Of a DNA stretch of 64,000 nt, positions 1 to 11,098 are shown one piece after another (position 1 is the stretch's first letter; each line of letters starts with the position of its first letter). Source of the stretch: Cytospora piceicola (taxonomy: Eukaryota; Ascomycota; Sordariomycetes; Diaporthales; Cytosporaceae). Location: the NCBI GenBank assembly GCA_023375675.1, contig JALQBC010000014.1:62001-126000 (forward strand), written 5' to 3'. Position numbers and translations under genes: made by a program. The notes below the pieces were generated by a model. The model was not told the DNA's origin. It did not search any database and was given only the letters and a program-made list of their open reading frames with translations.

Positions 1-678
1 TAACATAACCGAGTGTAGTTAGTCAATAAGAAACAGAGGCATTTATCTACACAGGTACACTGATATCAACACTTTGGGTCACATTAATCTACCCAAGTGT
101 TTACCGCAAACGGAACTACAAATTATTGGAATCCACAGTGGGAATATGTTCCTTTCAGTCGTCAAACATATATTGGATCCTTGGACAGAGTAACATTACC
201 ATGGCGTCTTCTATGTTCGCGTAATATACAACACCGCAGGATACTAAACGGCGGCCTCATACCAACTTGCAAACGCTGCCCCTCAGTCGTAGCAGAGGCT
301 GAACAATCTCATCTTCTTCATCATCCAGCCCTGACGCCAGTCCTTGTCTCTTCCCTGGACCAAAGCCAACAAACGAAAAGCGTCAAAAGGAAGAAAATCC
401 CACGAATATGCACCAAACCAGAAAAGGTATTAAAGAGAACCATCCTGTCGCAGGACTCCAGAGAATAATGTCAACATCCCCAAGCCGGTTCTTCGTCCAG
501 GGAAGAGCTGGCACCCCACCCCTCATATATCCATGTTCACCGTAAACGTGCCCCGGAAATCTCTCCTGGAGCCTCTAGCCCTGCGAGAGCCACGTCTCCA
601 AGGGTCTACGGGTGGATGTCCCACACAGCGACAGACAAGTTCCTCCATTAGCAGAAAGGTGTGGAGTCGTATTTCTGT
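1..678. other. intergenic, no gene seen
   Basis: This is the downstream flank of the Rab5-type gene. Short open frames occur, the longest 97-468 on the plus strand, but they show no recognisable motif, no splice logic and no codon pattern like the neighbouring genes. It may contain 3' UTR of the GTPase gene or of a gene to the left of the window. Confidence 0.6.
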
Positions 679-1571
679 CTAGCAAGCACATGGCCCGCTG
701 GCGTTTGTGTTCGCGCTCTCCGGTGTTCCGAGGCTGACCCCGGGTCGCTGTCCAGTCCGAGAGTGTCGAGGTCCAGCCTGATCGAGGGGCAGCTTCTTAG
801 CAATGGCTGTGAACAGCTCCCTCACGTTTTCGGCCGTCTTGGCGGAGGTCTCGAAGAACAAAAGACCGGCCTCACGGGCATAAGCTTCAGCCTCTGATGC
901 GGGAATGGCCCGCTTATCAGGCTGTTCGGTGACCAGATCCAACTTGTTTCCGGCAAGGGCGATGATGATGTTCTCGTTGGCCTGGCGTTGGAGCTCCTTG
1001 ACCCAGGCCTTTGCCTTGTCAAGCGATGACTACGCAAGCTGTCAGCGTTATCCTCGGGATACCAATGCCCTCCTCGTTACGGCACGTACCGCTTGTGTGA
1101 TATCGTAGACGACTACAGCGCAGTTGGCATTTCTGTAGTACATGGGCGCCAGGGACTTGTACCGCTCCTGTCCAGCAGTATCCCAAATCTCAAACTTGAC
1201 TGTTGTGTTCTCATCGAGAGAGATTGTCTGTGTGAGGAAGGCGGCGCCAATGGTAGATTCTCTGTAGGAGTCGAATTGGTCCTGGCAGTTCGTTAGCAAA
1301 TGCCCATGCAGAGGGAGAGATAGGAGGTGCTCGGCTCACCTTTACGAATCGCAACACTATTGAGCTCTGGAATCACATGTCAGTAACAAGCACCGGAGCA
1401 GAAACACGGGTAGTAAGGAGTATAACCTTTCCAACAGCAGACTCTCCTACAGCAGTGTTAGTAAGTGATCCCTTCGGCATTCTTGTCGGCAAACATACCA
1501 AGCAGGACCAACTTGAATTGCGCGAATCTGTTGCCCATGCCTCGGGCACCGGGAGGACCTCGAGAAGCCAT
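679..1571 (-). CDS. Rab5/Vps21-type small GTPase
   Basis: This Rab-family GTPase should recruit effectors for early-endosome fusion and vacuolar sorting. Five exons splice to 220 aa: 1571-1499, 1446-1427, 1366-1340, 1281-1090 and 1029-679, all GT..AG, with a TACTAAC-like branch site in the first intron. Visible motifs are the P-loop GESAVGKSS (residues 25-33), switch I Thr50 in [16 protein letters not shown] with catalytic Gln78, NKLD (132-135), ETSAK, and a C-terminal CAC end fitting double geranylgeranylation. The [10 protein letters not shown] stretch is characteristic of Rab5 rather than Rab7 or Rab11. The 20-nt and 27-nt exons lie in and just after the P-loop. The start is the only Met that gives a normal Rab N-terminus. 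Family is certain; the choice between the Vps21 and Ypt52 paralogues is not settled. Confidence 0.93.
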
Positions 1572-2472
1572 GATAGAAGTGTCGTTGTGGTTGAAGGGTC
1601 TCGGTTGTCGTCGAGGAGTTGCGGGTCTTTAGGAAGCTTGAATCCACCGCCGTTGGGTCGTGGTAATCTGTAGAGCCTGAGAGAGCCTGAGCCTGGGAGT
1701 TCGCGATCCACCGGTCTAAGCGGGCGGGCTGACGGTAAGAGAACGAGTCGGGGCCGACAAGGGGAGCAGGATTTTGTTATATTTCGGAAGTACTGATTGC
1801 CTGGGAGGATGACGACTTCGTAACTAGGCTGTGGCGGTCGCGGTGACTGAGGTGTGGATGGTGAGTGGAAGTAAGGTTTGGTTGGAGGCCGATGAATGAA
1901 TGGATGGGATGGCACGGATGCCCAGGCTTCCAGGAGGTGGGATGGGCTGCTTTGGCTGCACACGTCAGGCGCCGCGGCAACTGTCGCTCAGGCGGCCTGT
2001 AGCACCGTCTGGGGCTGTGGGCAGTGGACACGGGCTCCTGGACTTACCCGTGTGTGCAGCGGTGCAGCGGTATTGCTGAACGGCCGAACTTCCGTTTAGG
2101 CTTGATCGCCGTTTCGCCCTGATTAAGCCAATAGTACATACACATCAAACGGAGACTGCCTAGGTGTGACCGAGGGGACCCTTGCGAGTTGCGACATGAC
2201 GACAGCCCAGCTGAAATTAGAAGCACGTTTCCGTTGGCCTGGGCAGGCAAGTGTAGAGCTGCCAATCTAGCTTAACAGAAACGTGGTGTATCAATTATAT
2301 CGTCAACACCTTCAAGACATGAACTTCCCTAATCACCTCTGATTCTCTTCCTCGTCACTCCTTTATCTACTCACGACCTCCAGGTAATTGATCAACCACT
2401 CGCTGCCAGACTCCCCAAGTTAGGGATCTCTTCGCAAGCACCCAAAACTGTCTACTTCCCCTGTTGCCCAGC
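1572..2472. other. shared divergent intergenic region, Rab5 / SAC1
   Basis: About 900 bp separate the start codons of two divergently transcribed genes. It should hold both promoters and 5' UTRs. I see no TATA box or other element I would name. The stretch before 2473 is pyrimidine-rich, as is common upstream of fungal start codons. Confidence 0.6.
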
Positions 2473-4703
2473 ATGGCCCTTCCATTCAGGGACATAAACG
2501 TTCAAGTTTCCTCCGACTCTTATATCTTCACTTCTCCTTCCTCGCCTAATGCCCCGGCTCTTACTATTGATCGCCCGAGTGGCGATATTCGTCTGACCGA
2601 CGGAGCCCTGGTCGCCGGAAAGAGAGTTTCTCGTGTAACGAGCATTGCTGGCATCTTGGGCATCATCCAGCTGCGACTTGGTACAGGAGCCCCCATACCT
2701 CCTAGCAGTCTGTAAAGTGTATCTCTTGCTGACATGGAAACTGTGTAGACAAGTATGTCATCGTCATTACCAAGGCCCAGCCCATCGGGCGCCTAAGGGG
2801 TCACATGGTGTACAAGATTGTCTCGACCGACATCCTCCCAATGCGAGAGCGACAAGTACACGATCCGGATGAGGATCAATTCCTCCTGATCCTCAAGTCC
2901 TTCATCAAGTCCGGTCCTATGTACTTCTCCTACTCGATCGATATCACGAGCAGTTTCCAGCGACAAACTCAACATGACAACTCCAGGCCGTTATGGCAGA
3001 GGGCGGACGACCGTTTCTTCTGGAACAGATTCGTACAGTCCGACCTGATCGACTTCCGCACCTCGGGCGCAAGAGGGCTGCCAGGACCGCAACCGGGTGC
3101 TGACCCCTATATCCTCCCTGTTATCTTCGGCATGCTCGAGATACACCCAACGACCTTCAAGGGCACCCCCCTGACTATCGTCCTCACCACCCGTCGGTCC
3201 AGGTACCGAGGTGGTACCAGATACTTCTCGCGAGGAATTGATGAGGATGGCCATGTGTCCAACTACAATGAGACGGAACAGATCATCATCTTGAACGACT
3301 CTGGAAGCGGCATGAGCGGATTCGCTGGCACCGGTGACATGCACACCCGCAAATCCGAAGGTCCGGAAATGCAGATACTATCCTACGTCCAGACTCGGGG
3401 TAGCGTTCCTGTATACTGGGCCGAGATCAACACCTTGTCGTACACGCCCAAGTTGCAGATCCGAGGCATTGACTCCGCAGTCTCGGCTGCTGCGGCGCAT
3501 TTCAACGAGCAAGTCCGAATTTACGGTGACAACTACTTGGTCAACCTTGTCAACCAGAAGGGACGAGAGAAGGGAGTAAAGGAGGCCTATGAGCAGATTG
3601 TTGAGAAGCTCCAGTCATCGCCCAGAGAGACTGTCACGGGAGATCAAATCACCGACGAGAAGTTCCATCTTATCGAATCCAGCGCTTCTAAGCAGACATC
3701 TGATCGTGTACATTACATATACTTCGACTTCCACTCCGAGACCAAGGGTATGCAATTGCACCGGGCACAGCTCCTTCTGGACAGGATGCAGGACGCCTTG
3801 GTTGCACAGCAGTACTTCCGTGCTGTCGACATGCCGGCGGGTATCGACGGACGCCTCGAGGTTAGGGGTCACCAGACGTCCGTCGTGCGGACCAACTGCA
3901 TGGACTGCTTGGACCGGACAAACGTGGTGCAAAGCATGCTTGCCCGCTGGACTCTAGACCGCATGTTTGTCGATCTCGGTCTGATGCAGCGCGGCTCTAC
4001 GTTCAAGGACGAGGACCCTGCCTTCGAGTTCATGTACCGCAACCTCTGGGCCGATAATGCCGATGTGGTCAGCAAGAGCTACTCTGGCACAGGCGCCATG
4101 AAGACTGACATGACGCGCCTGGCGAAGCGCACCAAGGCCGGTGCCATGCGGGATGGTGAGATTGCCGTCACTCGCTACATCAAGAACAATTTCCTTGATG
4201 GGCCAAGGCAGGACGCATTTGACCTCTTCTTGGGAATATATGACCCGGGCACGGCTACCGTTGGGCCGAGCCAGATATTCGCGGACCGCCGTCCGGTGCT
4301 CATCCAGGCCATTCCCTATGTCTTGGCCTTCAGTATCTTCTTTGTCCTTGTTGCCCTCTTCACAAGAAGGCTTCCAGACTCGGCTGTCCTGCCCGTGCGT
4401 ATTTTCATCATATTCTGGACCTTGGTTGGTGGCTGGAGTGCGCACTTCATTTTCAAGAACGGCATGCTCTACGTAAGTGTCTCCCACACCCATGCAAGCA
4501 AGTTTAGGATACAGGCTAACAATAACGTTCAGGTCAACTGGCCCAAACTTAACCCGCGCCCCTATGTTGCAGAGGGCTATCAGGAGACGATCAGCAAGGT
4601 CAGAAAAGACCCGCTGCTTGGTCCCCTCGTGGCAAGACACGAGCGTGGGCTAAGTGCGGCGAGGTACTCCAATGCGGAAGAGGGAAAGAAGAGGATCGAA
4701 TAG
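2473..4703 (+). CDS. SAC1: phosphoinositide phosphatase SAC1
   Basis: A SAC-domain phosphatase of the ER/Golgi membrane that dephosphorylates PI4P and other monophosphoinositides. Three exons (2473-2680, 2749-4472, 4533-4703) give 700 aa, slightly longer than yeast Sac1 (623 aa). The catalytic CX5R(T/S) motif reads RTNCMDCLDRTNVVQ, with Cys453 and Arg459. Two C-terminal hydrophobic segments at roughly 583-606 and 619-639 fit the hairpin membrane anchor. The final exon carries the conserved NWPKLNP and RKDPLLGPL stretches. The second intron is 60 nt, in frame and stop-free, so retaining it would insert 20 residues. The start ATG lies within the conserved N-terminal MALPFRDINV region. Confidence 0.95.
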
Positions 4704-5153
4704 ATGTCTCACGACATTTTGTATTATTAGGACTGTGTTATTCCTTACCTGGAGTTCTGACTGGTGGTTTGGAGGAAGCATTTGCTTTGTACTGCAGCAT
4801 AAATCAAAGCCCGTGGAATCAGGGCCGTTCTCCTTCTGGACTTCCACTTCGATTTTCCACTAGATGCTGGCTTGTGATGAAACGAAGGGTAGTTTTCTTC
4901 TTGTCATTGTTGAGATATGGATCCACGTTGACGGTGTTGTCTCGATTCTACGAGAAGCGATTCGAATCATGTGCGGGCCATTGTTTCCTCTGGCGCTTCG
5001 GAAGACAGAACGAGCCTCGACGAGAGACAGAGACCAATGCCTTGATTCCATGTCGCGGCTGAGACTTGAAATGCACATATAATCAGCGCCTTCTGTGCTC
5101 ATCTCGACCGAGTGTGGTTCACGTCGATCTTCCTCGACAACACCCGAAACCTC
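4704..5153. other. intergenic, no gene seen
   Basis: This is the 3' flank of SAC1 running into the possible gene at 5154. I see no RNA gene, repeat or clear regulatory element. Confidence 0.5.
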
Positions 5154-5810
5154 ATGTCTGTGACCACCGACCATCGCCCCTATGCTCATGTCAGCGAGCC
5201 AGATCCTCATGGGATTGTCGGAATGTCCACGGAGTCAATGACAGTCATACCAGGCGATATAGAAGGAGTCACCAGTTACCAAGCAGCAACAAGCGAAACA
5301 GCGTCGCGCCAAAACCTCGGTATTTCAGAAGACACTCTCCAGAACGACCAGGCAGGAAATCATGGTAACAACCTCCACCTCGAGACATCCCGCAACAAAA
5401 TGGGAAACCTCATATCGAAACTAGCCACTTGCTTGAGTCTGAATCAGCTCAGCAATGGTAACAATACGGCCGCGATCATCAAGCTCCCACACGAAGCAGG
5501 GCACAATCCAATGACCCCGGGGCCCGAGGAGACGCCATCCCCAACCGACAGCACTACCAGCCTCGATGTGATCTCTGGTAGTGCCCCTCTGCAAAACTCT
5601 GTTTTATGGCCTTATACAAGTGTCCGTGTAACAGGTGAGTACTGCTCAGATGACAACGTCCCACCCCTAAGAATACGTCGGCCGGCGCTCTATTGGGAGT
5701 ATTGGGCAGAAGAAAGATGTGTGGCGAAACAGCGGACGGAATCCTGTGCCACGGCAGATGAATGCTCGGTTGGTGAAGATGGAAAAGGGGAAAGCAGTGG
5801 CCCTTCTTAA
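5154..5810 (+). CDS. hypothetical protein, possible lineage-specific gene
   Basis: An open frame of 218 codons from the first ATG; the frame is also open upstream to a GTG at 5112 but has no earlier ATG. The protein is rich in Ser, Thr, Asn and Gly, lacks signal peptide, membrane segment or recognisable domain, and is probably disordered. A GTGAGT donor-like site at 5634 could start an intron, which would change the C-terminus. It follows SAC1 on the same strand. It is unrecognised and could be spurious; codon use does not settle it. Confidence 0.35.
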   Translation: MSVTTDHRPYAHVSEPDPHGIVGMSTESMTVIPGDIEGVTSYQAATSETASRQNLGISEDTLQNDQAGNHGNNLHLETSRNKMGNLISKLATCLSLNQLSNGNNTAAIIKLPHEAGHNPMTPGPEETPSPTDSTTSLDVISGSAPLQNSVLWPYTSVRVTGEYCSDDNVPPLRIRRPALYWEYWAEERCVAKQRTESCATADECSVGEDGKGESSGPS

Positions 5811-6094
5811 GTGTGAATATGACAGTTCACATTCATAGCGGAATGTTATTATGAACACTCTGCGATGTGTACTATACTTGACCCCAGACAAACAAGCCTC
5901 TGATATTTGCGGTGTTGTTTGGTATCGCAGTCACAATTCGTTTTCTTAACTGTTCTATGTTCCACCGCAGAGATAACAATATAAGGACCTGACTCCATTG
6001 GAGTCATTGTGTCCCTGGTCTTCCATTGTGACAATAAGGGATGGCGAGCACATCTGGAATAATACAGAAGGTTTCCATGCCCAGGCAGACGATA

Positions 6095-6101
6095 CATAAA
6101 A
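6095..6101 (+). promoter_or_regulatory. TATA-like box before the 6206 gene
   Basis: CATAAAA lies about 110 bp upstream of the ATG at 6206, at a distance compatible with a fungal TATA element and a short 5' UTR. It is a single weak match. Confidence 0.25.
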
Positions 6102-6205
6102 GCCCCCTTTCCTTCTGCCTTGCCTTCCATTGAGGTCGATAAACATCAATACTCCCTTCAAAGACGACCGATCATCAGCCAACTATTGTCTAATACAAGC
6201 AGAGA

Positions 6206-7474
6206 ATGTCTCAGTATCAAGAACCTGCCGAGGGCACCCTTTCATGCCCTCCTTCTCCGGCTCTCTCAGGGCTAACTGATCCTCATCGACGAGAGCCTGC
6301 TTCTCCTCATGTCACCCAAGAGCCTCAAAACGCACGCGGAAGCGAAGAGCACACCGAGAGGCATAGCGACGCTATCGACATGTGCCAAGCGCTGAGAGAA
6401 ATCCAGCAGCTCATCTGCCGGCTGAACAGCACGCTTCACAGCAACAGCCAGTCGGAGACCGTCGCACCATACCAACAGGCCTCCCTTGACGTCCTGGCCA
6501 ATATTGCGGACGACGTTTCCGAGTGCCTCATCTGGCTCCGGACGATGGGCAGCAGGCACGAAGCGATCCCCAGGCCGGAGCAGCAGGCCTTGCAGTCCGG
6601 GGCCTCGGACAAGACCGCACCTGGTCCGCGGAGTGAGAATGCGATGACTGGCGACCATCAGATCATCTCTGGGGCCTCGCCGCCAGACGGGCTGAGTGGT
6701 GTTGCTCCTCCTATCGTCTACCACGCCCGTGGGCCGTCTGAAGCTCCGACCGAAGCAGGACAACTTCAAGGGCAGACGGGAGGGTATGCGTACCATCTGC
6801 ACCCGGAGATCGACCCTCAGGCATACCCCTACGTTCAATCCCAGCTGCCGTTCCCTCCAAGCCCTGGCCTCTACCAGACTCAATGGGTACAGTCACCACC
6901 TGTCTCACCCCTGGTTCCTAGCTCTTTCTGGCATCAACATAACCAACACCGCCGCCCGTTCGTCGACACTGATCGTCATCATATCCGTTCTGCTGCCATG
7001 TTCCGCGGTCGCGAGGTGGTCCCACCCCCACCGAATACGACCCCGAACGACACCCATCAGGGAACACCCCTCCATGGAGGGCAAGGACGACAACGACAAC
7101 AACAATCATTCTTCCCTTCGTCTGGTACCGGAGTTACAATGTCCCTCCCCTTGTACTATGAGACGCCGGTTGGGCCTCGCATGACTTTGTACAACTCATG
7201 TCTCCCTGGTTACCATTCGGACCTCTCATCACCACAGCCGGTGTTCAGGGAGCTGGTACAGTCGCCGGTTGCCTCTTCGGCTGCTGTGCAGGAACTGGCA
7301 GCAGAGACGCCGCCTCCATCACAAGTCTCGATGGGTCTCAACGAACATTGGTCTTCAGCACACCCGTCCGAGAGCTTTGCTCGCGTTGATAGTGACAGCG
7401 AGGATAGCCTGGACAGCCCTGAGGAGGCGGACTTTAGATGGAGCGATGCCTTCGAGGAGGCTTTCTCTTCCTGA
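6206..7474 (+). CDS. hypothetical proline/serine/glutamine-rich protein
   Basis: A single uninterrupted frame of 422 codons. A short, more structured stretch near residues 60-115 (hydrophobic and charged, with LICRLNSTLHSN and ILANIADDVSECLIWL-like spacing) may form helices. The rest is Pro, Ser, Gln and His rich with an acidic, Ser/Asp-rich tail (DSDSEDSLDSPEEAD) ending in an aromatic/acidic patch. This composition resembles a fungal regulatory or scaffold protein with an activation-like acidic end, but I recognise no DNA-binding or catalytic domain. The ATG is the first in frame. Confidence 0.65.
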   Translation: MSQYQEPAEGTLSCPPSPALSGLTDPHRREPASPHVTQEPQNARGSEEHTERHSDAIDMCQALREIQQLICRLNSTLHSNSQSETVAPYQQASLDVLANIADDVSECLIWLRTMGSRHEAIPRPEQQALQSGASDKTAPGPRSENAMTGDHQIISGASPPDGLSGVAPPIVYHARGPSEAPTEAGQLQGQTGGYAYHLHPEIDPQAYPYVQSQLPFPPSPGLYQTQWVQSPPVSPLVPSSFWHQHNQHRRPFVDTDRHHIRSAAMFRGREVVPPPPNTTPNDTHQGTPLHGGQGRQRQQQSFFPSSGTGVTMSLPLYYETPVGPRMTLYNSCLPGYHSDLSSPQPVFRELVQSPVASSAAVQELAAETPPPSQVSMGLNEHWSSAHPSESFARVDSDSEDSLDSPEEADFRWSDAFEEAFSS

Positions 7475-8083
7475 GATGATGCGTTGTAGCTCGTACATGC
7501 TCGGCACAATGCCGTGATGAAAGTACAGTGGGTGGAGAACGGAGATTGTTGGGGCAAGAAGTCTTGAGTAGTTGTGTTGGTTATCCTTCCTTTGTTTGAC
7601 ATGTACGTCTTATTGGCGCAGTTCTTACATTGTATTGTACTTTTCTGTCAATTGTCATGGCGAAATAAATGAGGTCCGTCTCAATATCAGTGGTGGTAAT
7701 CGCAAAGTTCGTTGTCTGATTGTGGCGGCAATGTTTCCATACATCGTAAATGATGCTACACGGCGTAGCATCGTCTTGCAGTCCTGTATTTCCTGTCCTT
7801 CGCACGTTGCTGTAACGATACATAACCACCAGCCGCCATATACTCCTCCGTTGTCTCCCTGACAAATCTACAAGAACAACAACAAATGCAAATATATATC
7901 CGACGTTCTTCATATATTGGATCAGGGAACCCAGAATGGTTCAAGTTAGAGGAACATATATCAATACAGAACACTGACTGGGAACAGGGCAAAATGACAC
8001 AAGCATCGAGACACATTAGAGTAAAGGGACAGGTCATCTGGCGCCAATGGGCGCTGTTCATCATGTGATTCCATTACTGTCGT
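7475..8083. other. convergent intergenic region
   Basis: Tail-to-tail spacer between the unknown gene ending at 7474 and NOG2. It should hold both 3' UTRs; an AATAAA occurs at 7664-7669 on the plus strand about 190 bp after the stop. No other feature was seen. Confidence 0.5.
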
Positions 8084-10487
8084 CTAGGACGACTTATTTC
8101 GTATCCTTGAAGAACGCCTGGTCGTTCCCTCTACCGGACGCTTGGGGGGTATCTCTTGCTTGGCCTTAGACGCGGACTTGGCCTTGGGTGCCGACTTGGC
8201 CTTGGGTGCCGGTGCCTTAGGTGCCGCCTTGGCCTTGGGTGCTGCCTTGGCTTTGGGAGCCGGCTTGGAACTTGGCTTGGGTGATTCTTCCTCTTCGAGT
8301 GTAGCACCGCCAGTCTCAGCATCTTCGGCATCTGACTCTTCGTCTTCAGCTCCATCGTCTTCTGCCACTTCGGAGTCTGAGTCATCAGAGATCTCAGCCT
8401 CACTCTCACCGCTGAAGCCTTGGAAGGTCTCGTCGACGATTTCATGGACGCTCTCCTCTTCTTCAGCATCGTTCTCCTCGACTTCAGGATTGGTCTCCTC
8501 TTCCCTCTTCCGCTTCTTGAGAGGCTTCTCTGAGGACTCGTCCTTGCTGTCGGCCGCGTCACCTCCAATAACAGGTGGCGGTACGAACCAAGGTATCCGT
8601 CCTCGCATGAAGTCGTTCAGTACCATCTTGGCAACACCATCGACATCAGGCTCGCCACCCTTCAGGAGACGACCTCCTTTCCTGGCCAGCATCTCCAAGA
8701 ACAGGATGTGGTCGTCATTCCAGTCACTTAGCCCGTAGGTGCGAGCCATGTGATGCTTCTTTACCCGATTCAGCACAGCAGGAATGTACTGTTCGGGATG
8801 CTCCACCTTCTCGACACGCACCACTCCCCGCAGCAATAGTTCGGTGGGAGAATCATGGTGGTTTTGTGGTACGATACCAGGGCAATCGATCAGGTATATC
8901 CTCTTCATCAGAGTCACGTATTGCCAGACCTTTGTCTCACCAGGGATAGGAGCGATGGTCGCAACCTTCTTGCCCCTGAGAGTGTTGATAACCGACGATT
9001 TGCCAGTGTTAGGGTAGCCAATCAGGCCGACTGAAACTTGTTTCCTGTCGGAGTGAAGCTTGGAGAATTGTCGGAGGAGGTTGATCAGAGATCCCTTGCC
9101 GAATGGGTTCGCCATGGACGCCCGGAATGCGGCAGTGGGGTAATCCTTCTGCAGATGTTTTACCCATTGGGCCTAGTAATTGTCAGTCACCAGTCAAAGA
9201 GAATGACAACAACAAACGAAAGCCGTCGGGCTCTGGGAATATATGTACGCCTCACAACTAAGAAATCCACGGGAAAGTGTTCGGAAGAACATGCAGACTT
9301 CAACTCATAGGAGGCAAACCCAATCTCACGATGCTCATCCAAAACGGTGACCATCTGTCCACCTCGGCCGAAGCCAAGATTTCCGAGAAAGGGAGTTGCT
9401 CTCCCCAAAATGTAACGGTCAAATTCCATCGGGCGAAAAGACGCCGGAAAATGCCCTGACTAAACCTTGGGGGATCTGGAAGGGAAATAAAAGAAGTGAA
9501 TATATGACTTACAGCAACCTTGGTAGGGACCAAATCACACTTGTTCAGGATGAAAACAAGATGCTTGTGTGGCGCTTCCTCCTTGAGATATTTCTCGACA
9601 GACCGGCATCGTGTTCCCAGAGGGTCACGAGCGTCCAGGATATGCAGGATGACATCGGAAGAATCAATGACCTTGTCTGCAGTATTGGATTAGCTTGGGT
9701 CCGCAGAGCAGGGAAAGAGGCCGACATACAGAGTTCGTTCCAGATTCGCTTGGACTGGCCCTTGTCAAAGATAGGGTCGACTGCCGTCGTCACGGGGGCC
9801 GACTGCTGGTGGTGGCTGCGAATGTCACCAGCTTCCTCAGCCTGTGCCGCGCCAAGTTCACCACTCAGTAACCTGGCTTCCTCCAGCTTCTCATGGTAGT
9901 TCTCGAGACTCTTCACAGAGTCGTCCGCCAGCTCGTCGATGTTGCTAACGCTCAGCTTTACCCTCTTCCTGGAAGATTTGGGGCCGAACACCTCGGTAAA
10001 CGGTGAGGTCTCGATAGTCATCTTTGCCTGGTGCTGCTTGAGTCCATTGACTCTGTCGTCCTGGCCATCACGGATCAGACTCAAAGGCAGTTTGTTGCTC
10101 TTGAGCAGAACCGAGTATGGATCCTTCTCCTTCTGTGCGATGGCATCGCGGAAGGCACTGAGGGACTCCTGGCTGATGACACGGCTGTTGGAAAACCATT
10201 TCCTGTTTGGCTCGATCCGGGCACTGGGTAGGTCGCGGCTCTGGAAGCTGGCAGCTTGTGTGATTGTTCCCTCGGCATTTCGCTGCGGCTTGCCCTCTCC
10301 TTTCATAATATTGAGCTGCTTGACTTTCTTCGCGGTCCGGTAGAAGTTCTCTCTGGATGTGATGTTAGACATTGATCAGTGAAGAACGCGCAGGAGCGAA
10401 GACTTACCCCTTGATCTTGAAGGTGTGACCGCCTTTCTCCGTGCCATCGCGAACGCGACGGTTCGCTTCCTTCTTGAAGCTACCCAT
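8084..10487 (-). CDS. NOG2: nucleolar GTPase NOG2 (60S subunit assembly)
   Basis: A circularly permuted YlqF/YawG GTPase that checks pre-60S particles before export. Four exons (10487-10408, 10352-9730, 9676-9513, 9172-8084) give 651 aa. The N-terminus ([20 protein letters not shown]) is typical of Nog2. The permuted motif order is visible: G4 NKCD near residue 279, then the P-loop GYPNTGKSS near 341, then DCPG. The C-terminus is acidic (Glu/Asp/Ser) followed by a Lys/Ala/Pro repeat tail and a basic [11 protein letters not shown] end. The last intron is about 340 nt, much longer than the others, and carries an open frame. The gene is divergent from the mitoribosomal gene at 11,099. Confidence 0.94.
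8164..8272 (-). repeat. in-frame low-complexity repeat in NOG2 tail
   Basis: A degenerate repeat of about 12-18 bp (plus-strand core GCCTTGGGTGCC) encodes alternating Ala, Pro and Lys, such as [18 protein letters not shown]. It is a basic, probably RNA-binding tail and a likely site of length polymorphism. Confidence 0.7.
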
Positions 10488-11098
10488 GATCGCGTTGATT
10501 TCCCCTTAGACTGATGAGTTCAGTTGGCGATGGTCAGATCGTCGAGTGGATGCGAGGCCTCAAATTAACTGAATAATTGAAGGTCGACTTGTCCAGGATC
10601 GTCTGAGCCTGGTATGGGATTTGAATGAGAAGGATTAGTGCAAATATGTATGATACAGAAAGTTTGCTGAAGTTGGTTGTTGAAGGAGGCAGAGAGAAGG
10701 GACTGGGGAAGGAAGGAAAAAAAAAAGTCGATAATCTAATCGGCAGGGTCTGTTGGACTTTGGTGGGGCCCGGCTGGCACCGGACTGGCCTAAGCTCCAA
10801 AAACTTTTAGTGGGTCTACTGAGATCCGTTACCACCCAGAACCGTTGACTGGACCAACTGAAAGTTTGCTGGGGTCGGAGCGGCGTAAAGCAGACTCCGC
10901 CAAAGAAAACTTGACGGGGCCAATCGAGCTATCCGCCTCCAAACATCATCATCATCACCGGCGCCAGATTGATTTACCGAGCCGTTAAAGGGGGGCAGGA
11001 CGGTTCTTAGACTCTCGATTCGACCGAAAAAAAACTCTCAATCAGACGGGCGGCATCGTGTCTATCCAAAAGACACGGCACGACTCACATACTCCAAG
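10488..11098. other. divergent intergenic region, NOG2 / mS26
   Basis: About 610 bp between two divergent ribosome-assembly and translation genes. It contains a poly-A run near 10,720 and several short A-tracts, but no motif I can name with confidence. Confidence 0.5.

Noticed and set aside
97..468. A 123-codon plus-strand open frame at the left edge
   Set aside because: No domain, unusual composition, and no splice or conservation argument; ordinary chance length for this base composition.
1373..1963. A 196-codon minus-strand frame overlapping the Rab5 5' end
   Set aside because: It overlaps the first exons of the GTPase gene in another frame and is Pro/Ser-rich nonsense; the spliced GTPase model explains the region.
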